Shown in pieces: positions 1-11,837 of a DNA stretch of 64,000 nucleotides. Origin of the DNA: Atherix ibis (lineage: Eukaryota; Arthropoda; Insecta; Diptera; Athericidae); the NCBI GenBank assembly GCA_958298945.1, contig OY282609.1:40562954-40626953 (forward strand), written 5' to 3'. The position numbers and the translations under genes were made by a program. Below the pieces are notes generated by a model, which was given only the letters and a program-made list of their open reading frames with translations, was not told where the DNA came from and did no database searches. The stretch's first letter is position 1. Every line of letters starts with the position of its first letter.

Positions 1-998
1 ATTTCCAGCAAATATTTTCAGTAGATATTTTCAGTAGATATTTTCAGTAGAAATTTTTAGTAGAAATCTTAAGTAGAAATTTTCAGTAGAAATTTTACGT
101 AGATATTTTCAGTAGATATTTTCAGTAGATATTTTCAGTAGAAATTTTCAGTAGAAATTTTCAGTAGAAATTTTCAGTAGAAATTTTCAGTAGAAATTTT
201 CATTAGAAATTTTCAGTAAAAATTTTCAGTAGAAATTTTCAGTAGAAATTTTCAGTAGAAATTTTCAGTAGAAATTTTCAGTAGAAATTATCAGTAGAAA
301 TTTTAATATAAATTTTCAGTAGGAATTTTCAGTAGAAATTTTAGTGCGAATTATCAGTAGAAATGTTCCGCATAAATTTTTAGTTGAAATTTTCAGTAGA
401 AATTTTCAGTAGAAATTTTTAGTAGAAATTTTTAGTTGAAATTTTCAGTAGAAGAAATTTGTAGTAGAAATTTTCTGTAGAAATTTTCAGTAGAAATTTT
501 CAGTAGAAATTTTCAGTAGAAATTTTCAGTAGAAATTTTCAGTAGAAATTTTCTGTAGAAATTTTCAGTAAAAATTTTCAGTAGAAATGTTCAGTAGAAA
601 TCTTCAGTAGACATTTTCAGTAGAAATTTTAAGTAGATATTTTCAGTAGATATTTTCAGTAGATATTTTCAGTAGAAATTTTCAGTAGAAATTTTCAGTA
701 GAATTTTTCAGTAGAAATTTTCAATATAAATTTTCAGTAGGAATTTTCAGTACAAATTTTAGTACGAATTATCAGTAGAAATGTTCAGCATAAATTTTTA
801 GTTGAAATTTTCAGTAGAAATTTTCTGTAGAAATTTTTAGTAGAAATTTTCAGTAGAAATTTTCAGTAGAAATTTTCAGTAGAAATTTTCAGTAGAAATT
901 TTAAGTAGAAATTTTCAATAGAAATTTTCAGTAGAAATTTTCAGTAGAAATTTTCAGTAGAAATTTTCAGTAGAAATTTTCAGTAGAAATTTTCAGTA
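1..998. repeat. Array block 1: truncated D module, then B, C and B modules
   Basis: The window opens inside a D module (ATTTCCAGCAAATATT at base 1), with its TACGTAG unit near 96-104 and three TAGATATT units after it. A B module with the TTCCGCAT form follows near 340-375 and a C module starts at 450. A second B module near 770 reads GTACGAATT in place of GTGCGAATT. The same order recurs from 17,624 and from 26,578, with D-to-C distances of 449, 475 and 475 bp, so this is a copy with two fewer 13-bp units. Confidence 0.85.
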
Positions 999-2270
999 CC
1001 AATTGTCAGTAGCAATTTTGGGTAGAAATTTTCTGTAAAAATTTTCAGTAGAAATTTTTAGTAGAAATTTTTAGTTGAAATTTTCAGTAGAAGAAATTTG
1101 TAGTAGAAATTTTCTGTAGAAATTTTCAGTAGAAGTTTTCTGTAGAAACTTTCAGTAAAAATTTTCAGTAGAAATTTTCAGTAGAAATCTTCAGTAGACA
1201 TTTTCAGTAGAAATTTTAAGTAGATATTTTCAGTAGATATTTTCAGTAGATATTTTCAGTAGAAATTTTCAGTAGAAATTTTCAGTAGAATTTTTCAGTA
1301 GAAATTTTCAATATAAATTTTCAGTAGGAATTTTCAGTACAAATTTTAGTGCGAATTATCAGTAGAAATGTTCAGCATATATTTTTAGTTGAAATTTTCA
1401 GTAGAAATTTTCTGTAGAAATTTTTAGTAGAAATTTTCAGTAGAAATTTTCAGTAGAAATTTTAAGTAGATATTTTCAGTAGATATTTTCAGTAGATATT
1501 TTCAGTAGAAATTTTCAGTAGAAATTTTCAGTAGAAATTTTCAGAAGAAATTTTCAGTAGAAATTTTCAGTAGAAATTTTCAGTAGAAATTTTCAGTAGA
1601 AATTTTCAGTAGAAATTTTCAGTAGAAATTTTAAGTAGAAATTTTCAATAGAAATTTTCAGTAGAAATTTTCAGTACAAATTTTCAGTAGAAATTTTCAG
1701 TAGAAATTTTCAGTAGAAATTTTCAGTACCAATTGTCAGTAGCAATTTTGGGTAGAAATTTTCTGTAAAAATTTTCAGTAGAAATTTTTAGTAGAAATTT
1801 TTAGTTGAAATTTTCAGTAGAAGAAATTTGTAGTAGAAATTTTCTGTAGAAATTTTCTGTAGAAATTTTCAGTAGAAATTTTCTGTAGAAATTTTCAGTA
1901 GAAGTTTTCTGTAGAAACTTTCAGTAAAAATTTTCAGTAGAAATTTTCAGTAGAAATCTTCAGTAGACATTTTCAGTAGAAATTTTAAGTAGATATTTTC
2001 AGTAGATATTTTCAGTAGATATTTTCAGTAGAAATTTTCAGTAGAAATTTTCAGTAGAATTTTTCAGTAGAAATTTTCAATATAAATTTTCAGTAGGAAT
2101 TTTCAGTACAAATTTTAGTGCGAATTATCAGTAGAAATGTTCAGCATATATTTTTAGTTGAAATTTTCAGTAGAAATTTTCTGTAGAAATTTTTAGTAGA
2201 AATTTTCAGTAGAAATTTTCAGTAGAAATTTTAAGTAGATATTTTCAGTAGATATTTTCAGTAGATATTT
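999..2270. repeat. 730/769-bp tandem duplication of a P-C-B module string
   Basis: P modules start at 999 and 1,729 and C modules at 1,089 and 1,819, both 730 bp apart. Further in, AGAAGTTTTCTG (1,131 and 1,900) and the rare GCATATATTT form of the B module (1,373 and 2,142) are 769 bp apart, so copy two gained 39 bp, three 13-bp units, between the markers. Similarity ends near 1,500 and 2,270. The second copy and its downstream flank match 27.65-28.7 kb at a constant offset of 25,938 bp. Confidence 0.85.
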
Positions 2271-3107
2271 TCAGTAGAAATTTTCAGTAGAAATTTTCAG
2301 TAGAAATTTTCAGTAGAAATTTTCAGTAGAAATTTTCAGTAGAAATTTTCAGTAGAAATTTTCAATATAAATTTTCAGTAGGAGTTTTCAGTAGAAATTT
2401 TAGTGCGAATTATCAGTAGAAATGTTCAGCATTAATTTTTAGTTGAAATTTTCAGTAGAAATTTTCAGTAGAAATTTTTAGTAGAAATTTTCAGTAGAAA
2501 TTTTCAGTAGAAATTTTCAGTAGAAATTATCAGTAGAAATGTTCAATATAAATTTTCTGTAGGAATTTTCAGTAGAAATTTTAGTGCGAATTTTCAGTAA
2601 AAATGTTCAGCATACATTTTTAGTTGAAATTTTCAGTACAAATATTCAATATAAATTTTTAGTAGAAATTTTCAGTAGAAATTTTCAGTAGAAATTTTCA
2701 GTAGAAATTTTCAGTAGAAATTTTCAGTAGAAATTTTCAGCAGAAATTTTCAGTAGAAATTTTCAGCAGAAATTTTCAGTACCAATTGTCAGTAGCAATT
2801 TTGGGTAGAAATTTTCTGTAAAAATTTTCAGTAGAAAAAGTTAGTAGAAATTTTCAGTAGGAATTTTCAGAGAAATGTTCAGTAAAAATTTTCAGTAGGA
2901 ATTTTCAGTAGAAATTTTCAGTGGGAATTATCAGTAGAAATGTTCAACATAAATTTTAGTAGAATTTTTAGTAGAAATTTTAAGCAGAAATATTAGTAGA
3001 AATGTTAAGTAGAAATTTTCAGTAGAAATTTTCAGTAGAAATTTTCGGTAGAAATTTTTAGGAGAAATTTTCAGTAGAAATTTTTAGTAGAAATTTTCAG
3101 TAGAAAT
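2271..3107. repeat. Array block with B modules, a P module (2,782) and a GTGGGAATT module
   Basis: This holds two B modules (near 2,400 and 2,580), a run of nearly consensus units, the P module at 2,782, and a string containing CAGTGGGAATTATC and TTCAACATAAATT (2,919-2,960). The string recurs at 28,720 and at 44,847 with constant offsets (25,938 and a further 16,127 bp). One difference is GAAAAAGTTAG here against GAAATAGTTAG in the other copies. Confidence 0.8.
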
Positions 3108-5040
3108 TTTTAGTAGAACTTTTCAGTAGAAATTTCAGTAGAAATTTTCAATAGAAATTTCAGTATATTTTCAGTAGATACTTTCAGCAGATATTTTCAG
3201 TAAAAATTTTAGTAGAAACCTTAAGTAGAAATTGACAGTATAAATTTCCTGTAGAAATTTTCAGTAGAAATTTTCAGTAGAAATTTTCAGTAGAAATTTT
3301 CAGTAGAAATTTTCAGTAAAAATTTTCAGTAGAAATTTTCAGTAGAAATCTTCAGTAGAAATGTTCAGCATAAATTTTTAGTTGAAATTTTCAGTAGAAA
3401 TTTTCTGAAAAAATTTTCAGTAGAAATAGTTAGTAGAAATTTTCAGTAGGAATTTTCAGAGAAATGTTCAGTAGAATTTTTTAGTAGAATTTTTAGTAGA
3501 AATTTTTAACAGAAATTTTAGCAGAAATGTTTAGTAGAAATTTTCAGTAGAAATTTGCAGTAGAAATTTTCGATAGAAATTTTTAGGAGAAATTTTCAGT
3601 AGAAATTTTTAGTAAAAAATTTCGGTAGAAATTTTTAGTAGAAATTTTCAGTAGACATTTCAGTAGAAATTTTCAGTAGAAATTTCAGTAGAAATTTTCA
3701 GTAGAAAATTTCAGTAGAAATTTTCAGTAGAAATTTCCAGCAGATATTTTCTGTAGATACTTTTAGTAAATATATTCAGTGGAAATTTTTAGTAGAAATC
3801 TTAAGTAGAAATAATCAGTAGAAATTTTCTGTACAAATTTTCAGTAGAAATTTTCAGTAGAAATTTTCGGTAGAAATTTTCAGGAGAAATTTTCAGTAGA
3901 AATTTTCAATAGAAATTTTCAATAGATATTTTCAGTAGATATTTTCAGTAGACATTTTCAGTAGAAATTTTCAGTACAAATTTTCAATACAAATTTTCAG
4001 TAGAAATTTTCAATATAAATTTTCAGTAGGAATTTTCAGTAGAAATTTTAGTGAGAATTATCAGTAGAAATTTTTAGTAGAACTTTTCAGTAGAAATTTC
4101 AGTAGAAATTTTCAGTAGAAATTTCAGTATATTTTCAGTAGATACTTTCAGCAGATATTTTCAGTAAAAATTTTAGTAGAAACCTTAAGTAGAAATTGAC
4201 AGTATAAATTTCCTGTAGAAATTTTTAGTAAAAATTTTCAGTAGAAATTTTCAGTAGAAATTTTCAGTAAAAATTTTCAGTAGAAATTTTCAGTAGAAAT
4301 CTTCAGTAGAAATGTTCAGCATAAATTTTTAGTTGAAATTTTCAGTAGAAATTTTCTGAAAAAATTTTCAGTAGAAATAGTTAGTAGAAATTTTCAGTAG
4401 GAATTTTCAGAGAAATGTTCAGTAGAATTTTTTAGTAGAATTTTTAGTAGAAATTTTTAACAGAAATTTTAGCAGAAATGTTTAGTAGAAATTTTCAGTA
4501 GAAATTTGCAGTAGAAATTTTCGATAGAAATTTTTAGGAGAAATTTTCAGTAGAAATTTTTAGTAAAAAATTTCGGTAGAAATTTTTAGTAGAAATTTTC
4601 AGTAGACATTTCAGTAGAAATTTTCAGTAGAAATTTCAGTAGAAATTTTCAGTAGAAAATTTCAGTAGAAATTTTCAGTAGAAATTTCCAGCAGATATTT
4701 TCTGTAGATACTTTTAGTAAATATATTCAGTGGAAATTTTAAGTAGAAATCTTAAGTAGAAATAATCAGTAGAAATTTTCTGTACTAATTTTCAGTAGAA
4801 ATTTTCAGTAGAAATTTTCGGTAGAAATTTTCAGGAGAAATTTTCAGTAGAAATTTTCAATAGAAATTTTCAATAGATATTTTCAGTAGATATTTTCAGT
4901 AGACATTTTCAGTAGAAATTTTCAGTACAAATTTTCAATACAAATTTTCAGTAGAAATTTTCAATATAAATTTTCAGTAGGAATTTTCAGTAGAAATTTT
5001 AGTGCGAATTATCAGTAGAAATGTTCCGCATAAATTTTTA
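3108..5040. repeat. 964-bp tandem duplication
   Basis: Two adjacent copies meet near 4,070. TAGTAGAACTTTT (3,111 and 4,075) and CAGTATATTTTC (3,161 and 4,125) are 964 bp apart. GTTAGTAG (3,429 and 4,380) and TTTTTAACAGAAA are 951 bp apart, so one 13-bp unit was lost in copy two. Copy one ends in GTGAGAATTATC fused directly to TTTTTAGTAGAACTT, while copy two continues into GTGCGAATTATC with TTCCGCAT. The paralogous string at 29.0-30.0 kb is present only once, so this duplication is private to this copy. Confidence 0.88.
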
Positions 5041-8000
5041 GTTGAAATTTTCAGTAGAAATTTTCAGTAGATACTTTCAGTAGATATTTTCAGTAGAAAT
5101 TTTGAGTAGAAATCTTAAGTAGGAATTTACAGTAGAAATTTTAAGTAGATATTTTCAAAAGATATTTTCAGTAGATTTTTTCAGTAGAAATTTTCAGTAG
5201 AAACTTTCAGTAGAAATTTTCAGTAGAAATTTTCAATATAAATTTTCAGTAGGAATTTTCAGTAGAAATTTTAGTGCGAATTATCAGTAGAAATGTTCAG
5301 CATAAATTTTTAGTTGAAATTTTCAGTAGAAATTTGTAGTAGAAATTTTCAGTAGAAATTTTCAGTAAAAATTTTCAATATAAATTTTCAGTAGAAATTT
5401 TCAGTAGAAATTTTCAGTAAAAATTGTCAGTAGAACTTCTCAGTAGAAATCTTCAGTAGAAATTTTCAGTAGAAATTTTCAGTAGATATTTTAAGTAGAT
5501 ATTTTCAGTAGATATTTTCAGTAGATATTTTCAGTAGAAATTTTCAGTAGAAACTTTCAGTAGAAATTTTGAGTAGAAATTTTCAGTAGAAATTTTCAAT
5601 ATAAATTTTCAGTAGAAATTTTCAGTAGAAATTTTCAGTAGAAATTTTCAGTAGAAATTGTCAGTAGAAAATTTGAGTAAAAATTTTCAGTAGAAATTTC
5701 CAGCAGATATTTTCAGTAGATACTTTCAGTAGATATTTTCAGTAGAAATTTTGAGTAGAAATCTTAAGTAGGAATTTTCAGTAGAAATTTTAAGTAGATA
5801 TTTTCAAAAGATATTTTCAGTAGATTTTTTCAGTAGAAATTTTCAGTAGAATTTTCAGTAGAAATTTTCAGTAGAAATTTTCAATATAAATTTTCAGTAG
5901 GAATTTTCAGTAGAAATTTTAGTGCGAATTATCAGTAGAAATGTTCAGGATAAATTTTTAGTTGAAATTTTCAGTAGAAATTTTCAGTAGAAATTTTCAG
6001 TAGAAATTTGTAGTAGAAATTTTCAGTAGAAATTTTCAGTAAAAATTTTCAATATAAATTTTCAGTAGAAATTTTCAGTAGAAATTTTCAGCAAAAATTT
6101 TCAGTAGAACTTCTCAGTAGAAATCTTCAGTAGAAATTTTCAGTAGAAATTTTAAGTAAATATTTTCAGTAGATATTTTCAGTAGATATTTTCAGTAGAA
6201 ATTTTCAGTAGAAATTTTCAGTAGAAATTTTCAGTAGAAATTTTCAGTAGAAATTTTAGTGCGAATTATCAGTAGAAATGTTCAGCAAAAATTTTTAGTT
6301 AAAATTTTCAGTAGAAATTTTCAGTAGAAATTTTTAGTAGAAATTTTCAGTAGAAATTTTCAGTAGAAATTTTCAGTAGAAATTTTCAGTAGAAATTTTT
6401 AGTAGAAATTTTGAGCAGAAATTTTCAGTAGAAATTTCCAGTAGAAATTTTCTGTAAAAATTTTCAGTAGAAATAGCTAGTAGAAATTTTCAGAGAAATG
6501 TTCAGTAGTAATTTTCAGAGAAATTTACAGTAGAAATTTTCAGTAGGAGTTTTCAATAGAAATTTCAGTAGAAATTTCCATTAGAAATTTTCAGTAGAAA
6601 TTTTCATTAGAAAATTTGAGTAGAAATTTCCAGCAAATATTTTCAGTAGATATTTTCAGTAGATATTTTCAGTAGATATTTTCAGTAGAAATTTTTAGTA
6701 GAAATCTTAAGTAGAAATTTTCAGTAGAAATTTTCAGTAGGAATTTTCAATAGAAATTTCAGTAGAAATTTTCAGTAGAAATTTTCAGTAGAAATTTTCA
6801 GTAGAAATTTTCAGTAGAAAATTTGAGTAAAAATTTTCAGTAGAAATTTCCAGCAGATATTTTCAGTAGATACTTTCAGTAGATATTTTCAGTAGAAATT
6901 TTGAGTAGAAATCTTAAGTAGGAATTTTCAGTAGAAATTTTAAGTAGATATTTTCAAAAGATATTTTCAGTAGATTTTTTCAGTAGAAATTTTCAGTAGA
7001 AATTTTCAGTAGAAATTTTCAATATAAATTTTCAGTAGGAATTTTCAGTAGAAATTTTAGTGCGAATTATCAGTAGAAATGTTCAGGATAAATTTTTAGT
7101 TGAAATTTTCAGTAGAAATTTTCAGTAGAAATTTGTAGTAGAAATTTTCAGTAGAAATTTTCAGTAAAAATTTTCAATATAAATTTTCAGTAGAAATTTT
7201 CAGTAGAAATTTTCAGTAAAAATTTTCAGTAGAACTTCTCAGTAGAAATCTTCAGTAGAAATTTTCAGTAGAAATTTTAAGTAGATATTTTCAGTAGATA
7301 TTTTCAGTAGATATTTTCAGTAGAAATTTTCAGTAGAAATTTTCAGTAGAAATTTTCAGTAGAAATTTTCAGTAGAAATTTTCAGTAGAAATTTTCAATA
7401 TAAATTTTCAGTAGGAATTTTCAGTAGAAATTTTAGTGCGAATTATCAGTAGAAATGTTCAGCAAAAATTTTTAGTTAAAATTTTCAGTAGAAATTTTCA
7501 GTAGAAATTTTTAGTCGAAATTTTCAGTAGAAATTTTCAGTAGAAATTTTCAGTAGAAATTTTCAGTAGAAATTATCAGTAGAAATTTTCAATATAAATT
7601 TTCAGTAGGAATTTTCAGTAGAAATTTTCAATATAAATTTTCAGAGAAATGTTCAGTAGTAATTTTCAGAGAAATTTTCAGTAGAAATTTTCAGTTGGAA
7701 TTTTCAATAGAAATTTCAGTAGAAATTTCCATTAGAAATTTTCAGTAGAAATTTTCATTAGAAAATTTGAGTAGAAATTTCCAGCAAATATTTTCAGTAG
7801 ATATTTTCAGTAGAAATTTTTAGTAGAAATCTTAAGTAGAAATTTTCAGTAGAAATTTTCAGTAGGAATTTTCAATAGAAATTTCAGTAGAAATTTTCAG
7901 TAGAAATTTTCAGTAGAAATTTTCAGTAGAAAATTTGAGTAAAAATTTTCAGTAGAAATTTCCAGCAGATATTTTCAGTAGATACTTTCAGTAGATATTT

Positions 8001-8980
8001 TCAGTAGAAATTTTGAGTAGAAATCTTAAGTAGGAATTTACAGTAGAAATTTTAAGTAGATATTTTCAAAAGATATTTTCAGTAGATTTTTTCAGTAGAA
8101 ATTTTCAGTAGAAATTTTCAGTAGAAATTTTCAGTAGAAATTTTCAATATAAATTTTCAGTAGGAATTTTCAGTAGAAATTTTAGTGCGAATTATCAGTA
8201 GAAATGTTCAGCATAAATTTTTAGTTGAAATTTTCAGTAGAAATTTGTAGTAGAAAGTTTCAGTAGAAATTTTCAGTAAAAATTTTCAATATAAATTTTC
8301 AGTAGAAATTTTCAGTAGAAATTTTCAGTAAAAATTGTCAGTAGAACTTCTCAGTAGAAATCTTCAGTAGAAATTTTCAGTAGAAATTTTAAGTAGATAT
8401 TTTCAGTAGATATTTTCAGTAGATATTTTCAGTAGAAATTTTCAGTAGAAACTTTCAGTAGAAACTTTCAGTAGAAATTTTGAGTAGAAATTTTCAGTAG
8501 AAATTTTCAATATAAATTTTTAGTAGGAATTTTCAGTAGAAATTTTAGTGCGAATTATCAGTAGAAATGTTCAGCAAAAATTTTTAGTTAAAATTTTCAG
8601 TAGAAATTTTCAGTAGAATTTTTTAGTAGAAATTTTCAGTAGAAATTTTCAGTAGAAATTTTCAGTAGAAATTTTCAGTAGAAATTATCAGTAGAAATTT
8701 TCAATATAAATTTTCAGTAGGAATTTTCAGTAGAAATTTTCAATATAAATTTTCAGTAGGAATTTTCAGTAGAAATTTTAGTGCAAATTATCAGAAGAAA
8801 TGTTCAGCATAAATTTTTAGTTGAAATTTTCAGTAGAAATTTTCAGTAGAAATTTTTAGTAGAAATTTTCAGCAGAAATTTTCAGTAGAAATTTTCAGTA
8901 GGAATTTTCAATAGAAATTTCAGTAGAAATTTCCATTAGAAATTTTCAGTAGAAATTTTCATTAGAAAATTTGAGTAGAA
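5041..8980. repeat. First D cluster, higher-order repeat of about 1,150 bp
   Basis: The marker TTTTCAAAAGATATT occurs near 5,156, 5,805, 6,955 and 8,067 (intervals 649, 1,150 and 1,112). D modules start at 6,626 and 7,777 (1,151 bp apart), with the next at 8,981 (1,204 bp). Each period holds a D module, a run with TTGAGTAGAAATCTTAAG, the CAAAAGATATT marker, a B module and GCAAAAATTTTTAGTTAAA. The 649-bp step is a truncated period. Period lengths differ by roughly whole numbers of 13-bp units. Confidence 0.82.
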
Positions 8981-9617
8981 ATTTCCAGCAAATATTTTCA
9001 GTAGAAATTTTCAGTAGATATTTTCAGTAGAAATTTTTAGTAGAAATCTTAAGTAGAAATTTTCAGTAGAAATTTTACGTAGATATTTTCAGTAGATATT
9101 TTCAGTAGATATTTTTAGTAGAAATTTTCAGTAGAAATTTTCAGTAGAAATTTTCAGTAGAAATTTTCAGTAGAAATTTTCAGTAGAAATTTTCAGTAGA
9201 AATTTTCATTAGAAATTTTCAGTAGAAATTTTTAGTAGAAATTTTCAGTAGAAATTTTCAGTAGAAATTTTCAGTAGAAATTATCAGTAGAAATTTTCAA
9301 TATAAATTTTCAGTAGGAATTTCAGTAGAAATTTTCAATATAAATTTTCAGTAGGAATTTTCAGTAGAAATTTTAGTGCAAATTATCAGTAGAAATGTTC
9401 AGCATAAATTTTTAGTTGAAATTTTCAGTAGAAATTTTCAGTAGAAATTTTTAGTAGAAATTTTCAGCAGAAATTTTCAGTAGAAATTTTCAGTAGAAAT
9501 TTTCTGTAAAAATTTGCAGTAGAAATAGTTAGTAGAAATTTTCAGAGAAATGTTCAGTAGTAATTTTCAGAGAAATTTTCAGTAGAAATTTTCAGTAGGA
9601 ATTTTCAGAGAAATGTT
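8981..9617. repeat. Single D module followed by B-type units
   Basis: The D module at 8,981 is the last of the first D cluster; the next lies 8.6 kb away at 17,624. It keeps TACGTAG and the TAGATATT triplet. After it come units with CAATATAAATT, a GTGCAAATTATC B module (near 9,375) and a GTTAGTAG...CAGAGAAATG string. Nothing outside the 13-bp family is seen. Confidence 0.75.
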
Positions 9618-9960
9618 CAGTAGAATTTTTTAGTAGAATTTTTAGTAGAAATTTTTAACAGAAATTTTAGCAGAAATGTTTAGTAGAAATTTTTAGTAGA
9701 AATTTGCAGTAAAAATTTTCGATAGAAATTTTTAGGAGAAATTTTCAGTAGAAATTTTTAGTAAAAAATTTCGGTAGAAATTTTTAGTAGAAATTTTCAG
9801 TAGAATTTTTTAGTAGAATTTTTAGTAGAAATTTTTAACAGAAATTTTAGCAGAAATGTTTAGTAGAAATTTTTAGTAGAAATTTGCAGTAGAAATTTTC
9901 GATAGAAATTTTTAGGAGAAATTTTCAGTAGAAATTTTTAGTAAAAAATTTCGGTAGAAA
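9618..9960. repeat. 180-bp tandem duplication (TTTTTAACAGAAA string)
   Basis: Two adjacent copies start at 9,618 and 9,798. TTTTTAACAG is at 9,653 and 9,833, exactly 180 bp apart. Each contains TAGAATTTTTTAGTAG, TAACAGAAATTTTAGCAG, TTTCGATAG, TTTAGGAG and AAAAATTTCGGTAG. The same string occurs once in each of the paralogous places (3.5, 4.45, 29.4, 45.55 and 49.9 kb), so the doubling is local and probably recent. Confidence 0.85.
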
Positions 9961-11837
9961 ATTTCAGTAGAAATTTTCAGTAGAAATTTCCAGCAGATAT
10001 TTTCAGTAGATACTTTCAGTAAATATATTCAGTGGAAATTTTTAGTAGAAATCTTAAGTAGAAATAATCAGTAGAAATTTTCTGTAGAAATTTTCAGTAG
10101 AAATTTTCAGTAGAAATTTTCAGTAGAAATTTTCAGTAAAAATTTTCAGAAGAAATTTTCAGTAGAAATCTTCAGTAGAAATTTTCAGTAGATATTTTTA
10201 GTAGATATTTTCAGTAGATATTTTCAGTAGATATTTTCAATAGATATTTTCAGTAGATATTTTCAGTAGACATTTTCAGTAGAAATTTTCAGTACAAATT
10301 TTCAATACAAATTTTCAGTAGAAATTTTCAATATAAATTTTCAGTAGGAATTTTCAGTAGAAATTTTAGTGCAAATTATCAGTAGAAATGTTCAGCATAA
10401 ATTTTTAGTTGAAATTTTCAGTAGAAATTTTCTGTAAAAATTTTCAGTAGAAATAGTTAGTAGAAATTTTCAGTAGGAATTTTCAGTTAAAATTTTCAGT
10501 ACCAATTGTCAGTAGCAATTTTGGGTAGAAATTTTCAGCAGAACTCTTAAGTAGACATTTTCAGTAGTAATTTTCAATAGAAATCTTAAGTAAAAATTTT
10601 CAGCAGAAATTTTCATTATAAATTTTCAGTAGATATTTTCAGTAGAAATTTTCAGTAGAAATTTTCTGCACCAATTGTCAGTAGCAATTTTGGGTAGAAA
10701 TTTTCAGTAGAAATTTTCATTAGAAATCTTAATTAGAAATTTTCAGTAGTAATTTTCAGTAGAAATCTTAAGTAAAAGTTTTCAGTAGAATTTTCAGTAG
10801 AAATTTTCAGTAGAAATTTCAGTAGAAATTTTCAGCAGAAATTTTCAGTAGAAATTTTCAGTACAAATTTTCAGTAGAAATTTTCAAAATAAATTTTCAA
10901 TAGGGATTTTCAGTAGAAATTTTAGTGGGAATTATCAGAAGAAAAGTTCAGCATAAATTTTTAGTTGAAATTATCAGTAGAAATTTTTAGTAGAAATTTT
11001 CAGTAGAAATTTTCAATAGAAATTTTCAGTAGAAATCTTCAGTACAAATTTTCAATAGAAATTTTCAATAGAAATTTTCAGTAGATATTTTCAGTAGATA
11101 TTTTCAGTAGATATTTTCAGTAGATATTTTCAGTAGATATTTTCAGTAGAAATTTTTAGTAGAAATTTTCAGTAGAAATTTTCTGTAGAAATTTTCTGCA
11201 AAAATTTTCAGTAGAAATGTTCAGCATAAATTTTTAGTTGAAATTTTCAGTAGAAATTTTCAGTAGAAATTTTCAGTAGAAATTTTCAGTAGAAATTTTC
11301 AGTAGAAATTTTCAGTAGAAATTTTCAGTAGAAATTTTCAGTAGAAATTTTCAGTAGACATTTTCAGTAGAAATTTTCAGTAGAAATTTTCAGTAGAAGT
11401 TTTCAGTAGAAATTTTCAGTAGATATTTTCAGTAGAAATTTTCAGTAGAAATTTTCAATATAAATTTTCAGTATGAATTTTCAGTAGAAATTTTAGTGCG
11501 AATTATCAGTAGAAATGTTCAGCATAAATTTTTAGTTGAAATTTTCAGTAGAAATTTTCAGTTGATATTTTTAGTAGAAATTTTCAGTAGAAATTTTCAG
11601 TAGAAATTTTCAGTAGAAATTTTCAGTAGAAATTTTCAGTAGAAATTTTCAGTACCAATTTTCAGTAGCAATTTTGGGTAGAAATTTTCTGTAAAAATTT
11701 TCAGTAGAAATTTTCAGTAGAAATTTTCAATATAAATTTTTAGTATGAATTTTCAGTAGAAATTTTAGTGCGAATTATCAGTAGAAATGTTCAGCATAAA
11801 TTTTTAGTTGAAAATTTCATTTGAAATTTTCAGTAGA
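9961..11837. repeat. Array block rich in P and A modules
   Basis: P modules lie at 10,502, 10,671 and 11,645, the last in a CCAATTTTC form, and an A module (GAACTCTTAAG) at 10,541. A GTGGGAATTATC module with the diagnostic AGAAAAGTTCAG lies at 10,925. The 10.42-10.80 kb string recurs at 15.32-15.75 kb (offset 4,905-4,918 bp) and, with changed bases, at 47.6, 50.7 and 61.2 kb. The GTGGG module recurs at 48,201, 51,247 and near 61,760. Confidence 0.8.
10528..10605. repeat. A module (GAACTCTTAAG), representative copy
   Basis: GAACTCTTAAGTAGACATT, TAGTAATTTTCA, GAAATCTTAAGTAAA. Eleven copies have ACTCTT at 10,543, 12,884, 14,385, 15,461, 32,314, 47,756, 50,775, 55,509, 59,378, 60,979 and 61,315, always a short way after a P module. 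The copy at 32,314 reads CTCTTCAG. It is absent from the three D clusters. Confidence 0.87.

Noticed and set aside
10500..10530. CCAATTG in P modules as a CCAAT box or E-box-like regulatory site
   Set aside because: It derives from the 13-mer by a few changes and recurs about 43 times without genes. The resemblance is not evidence of regulation.
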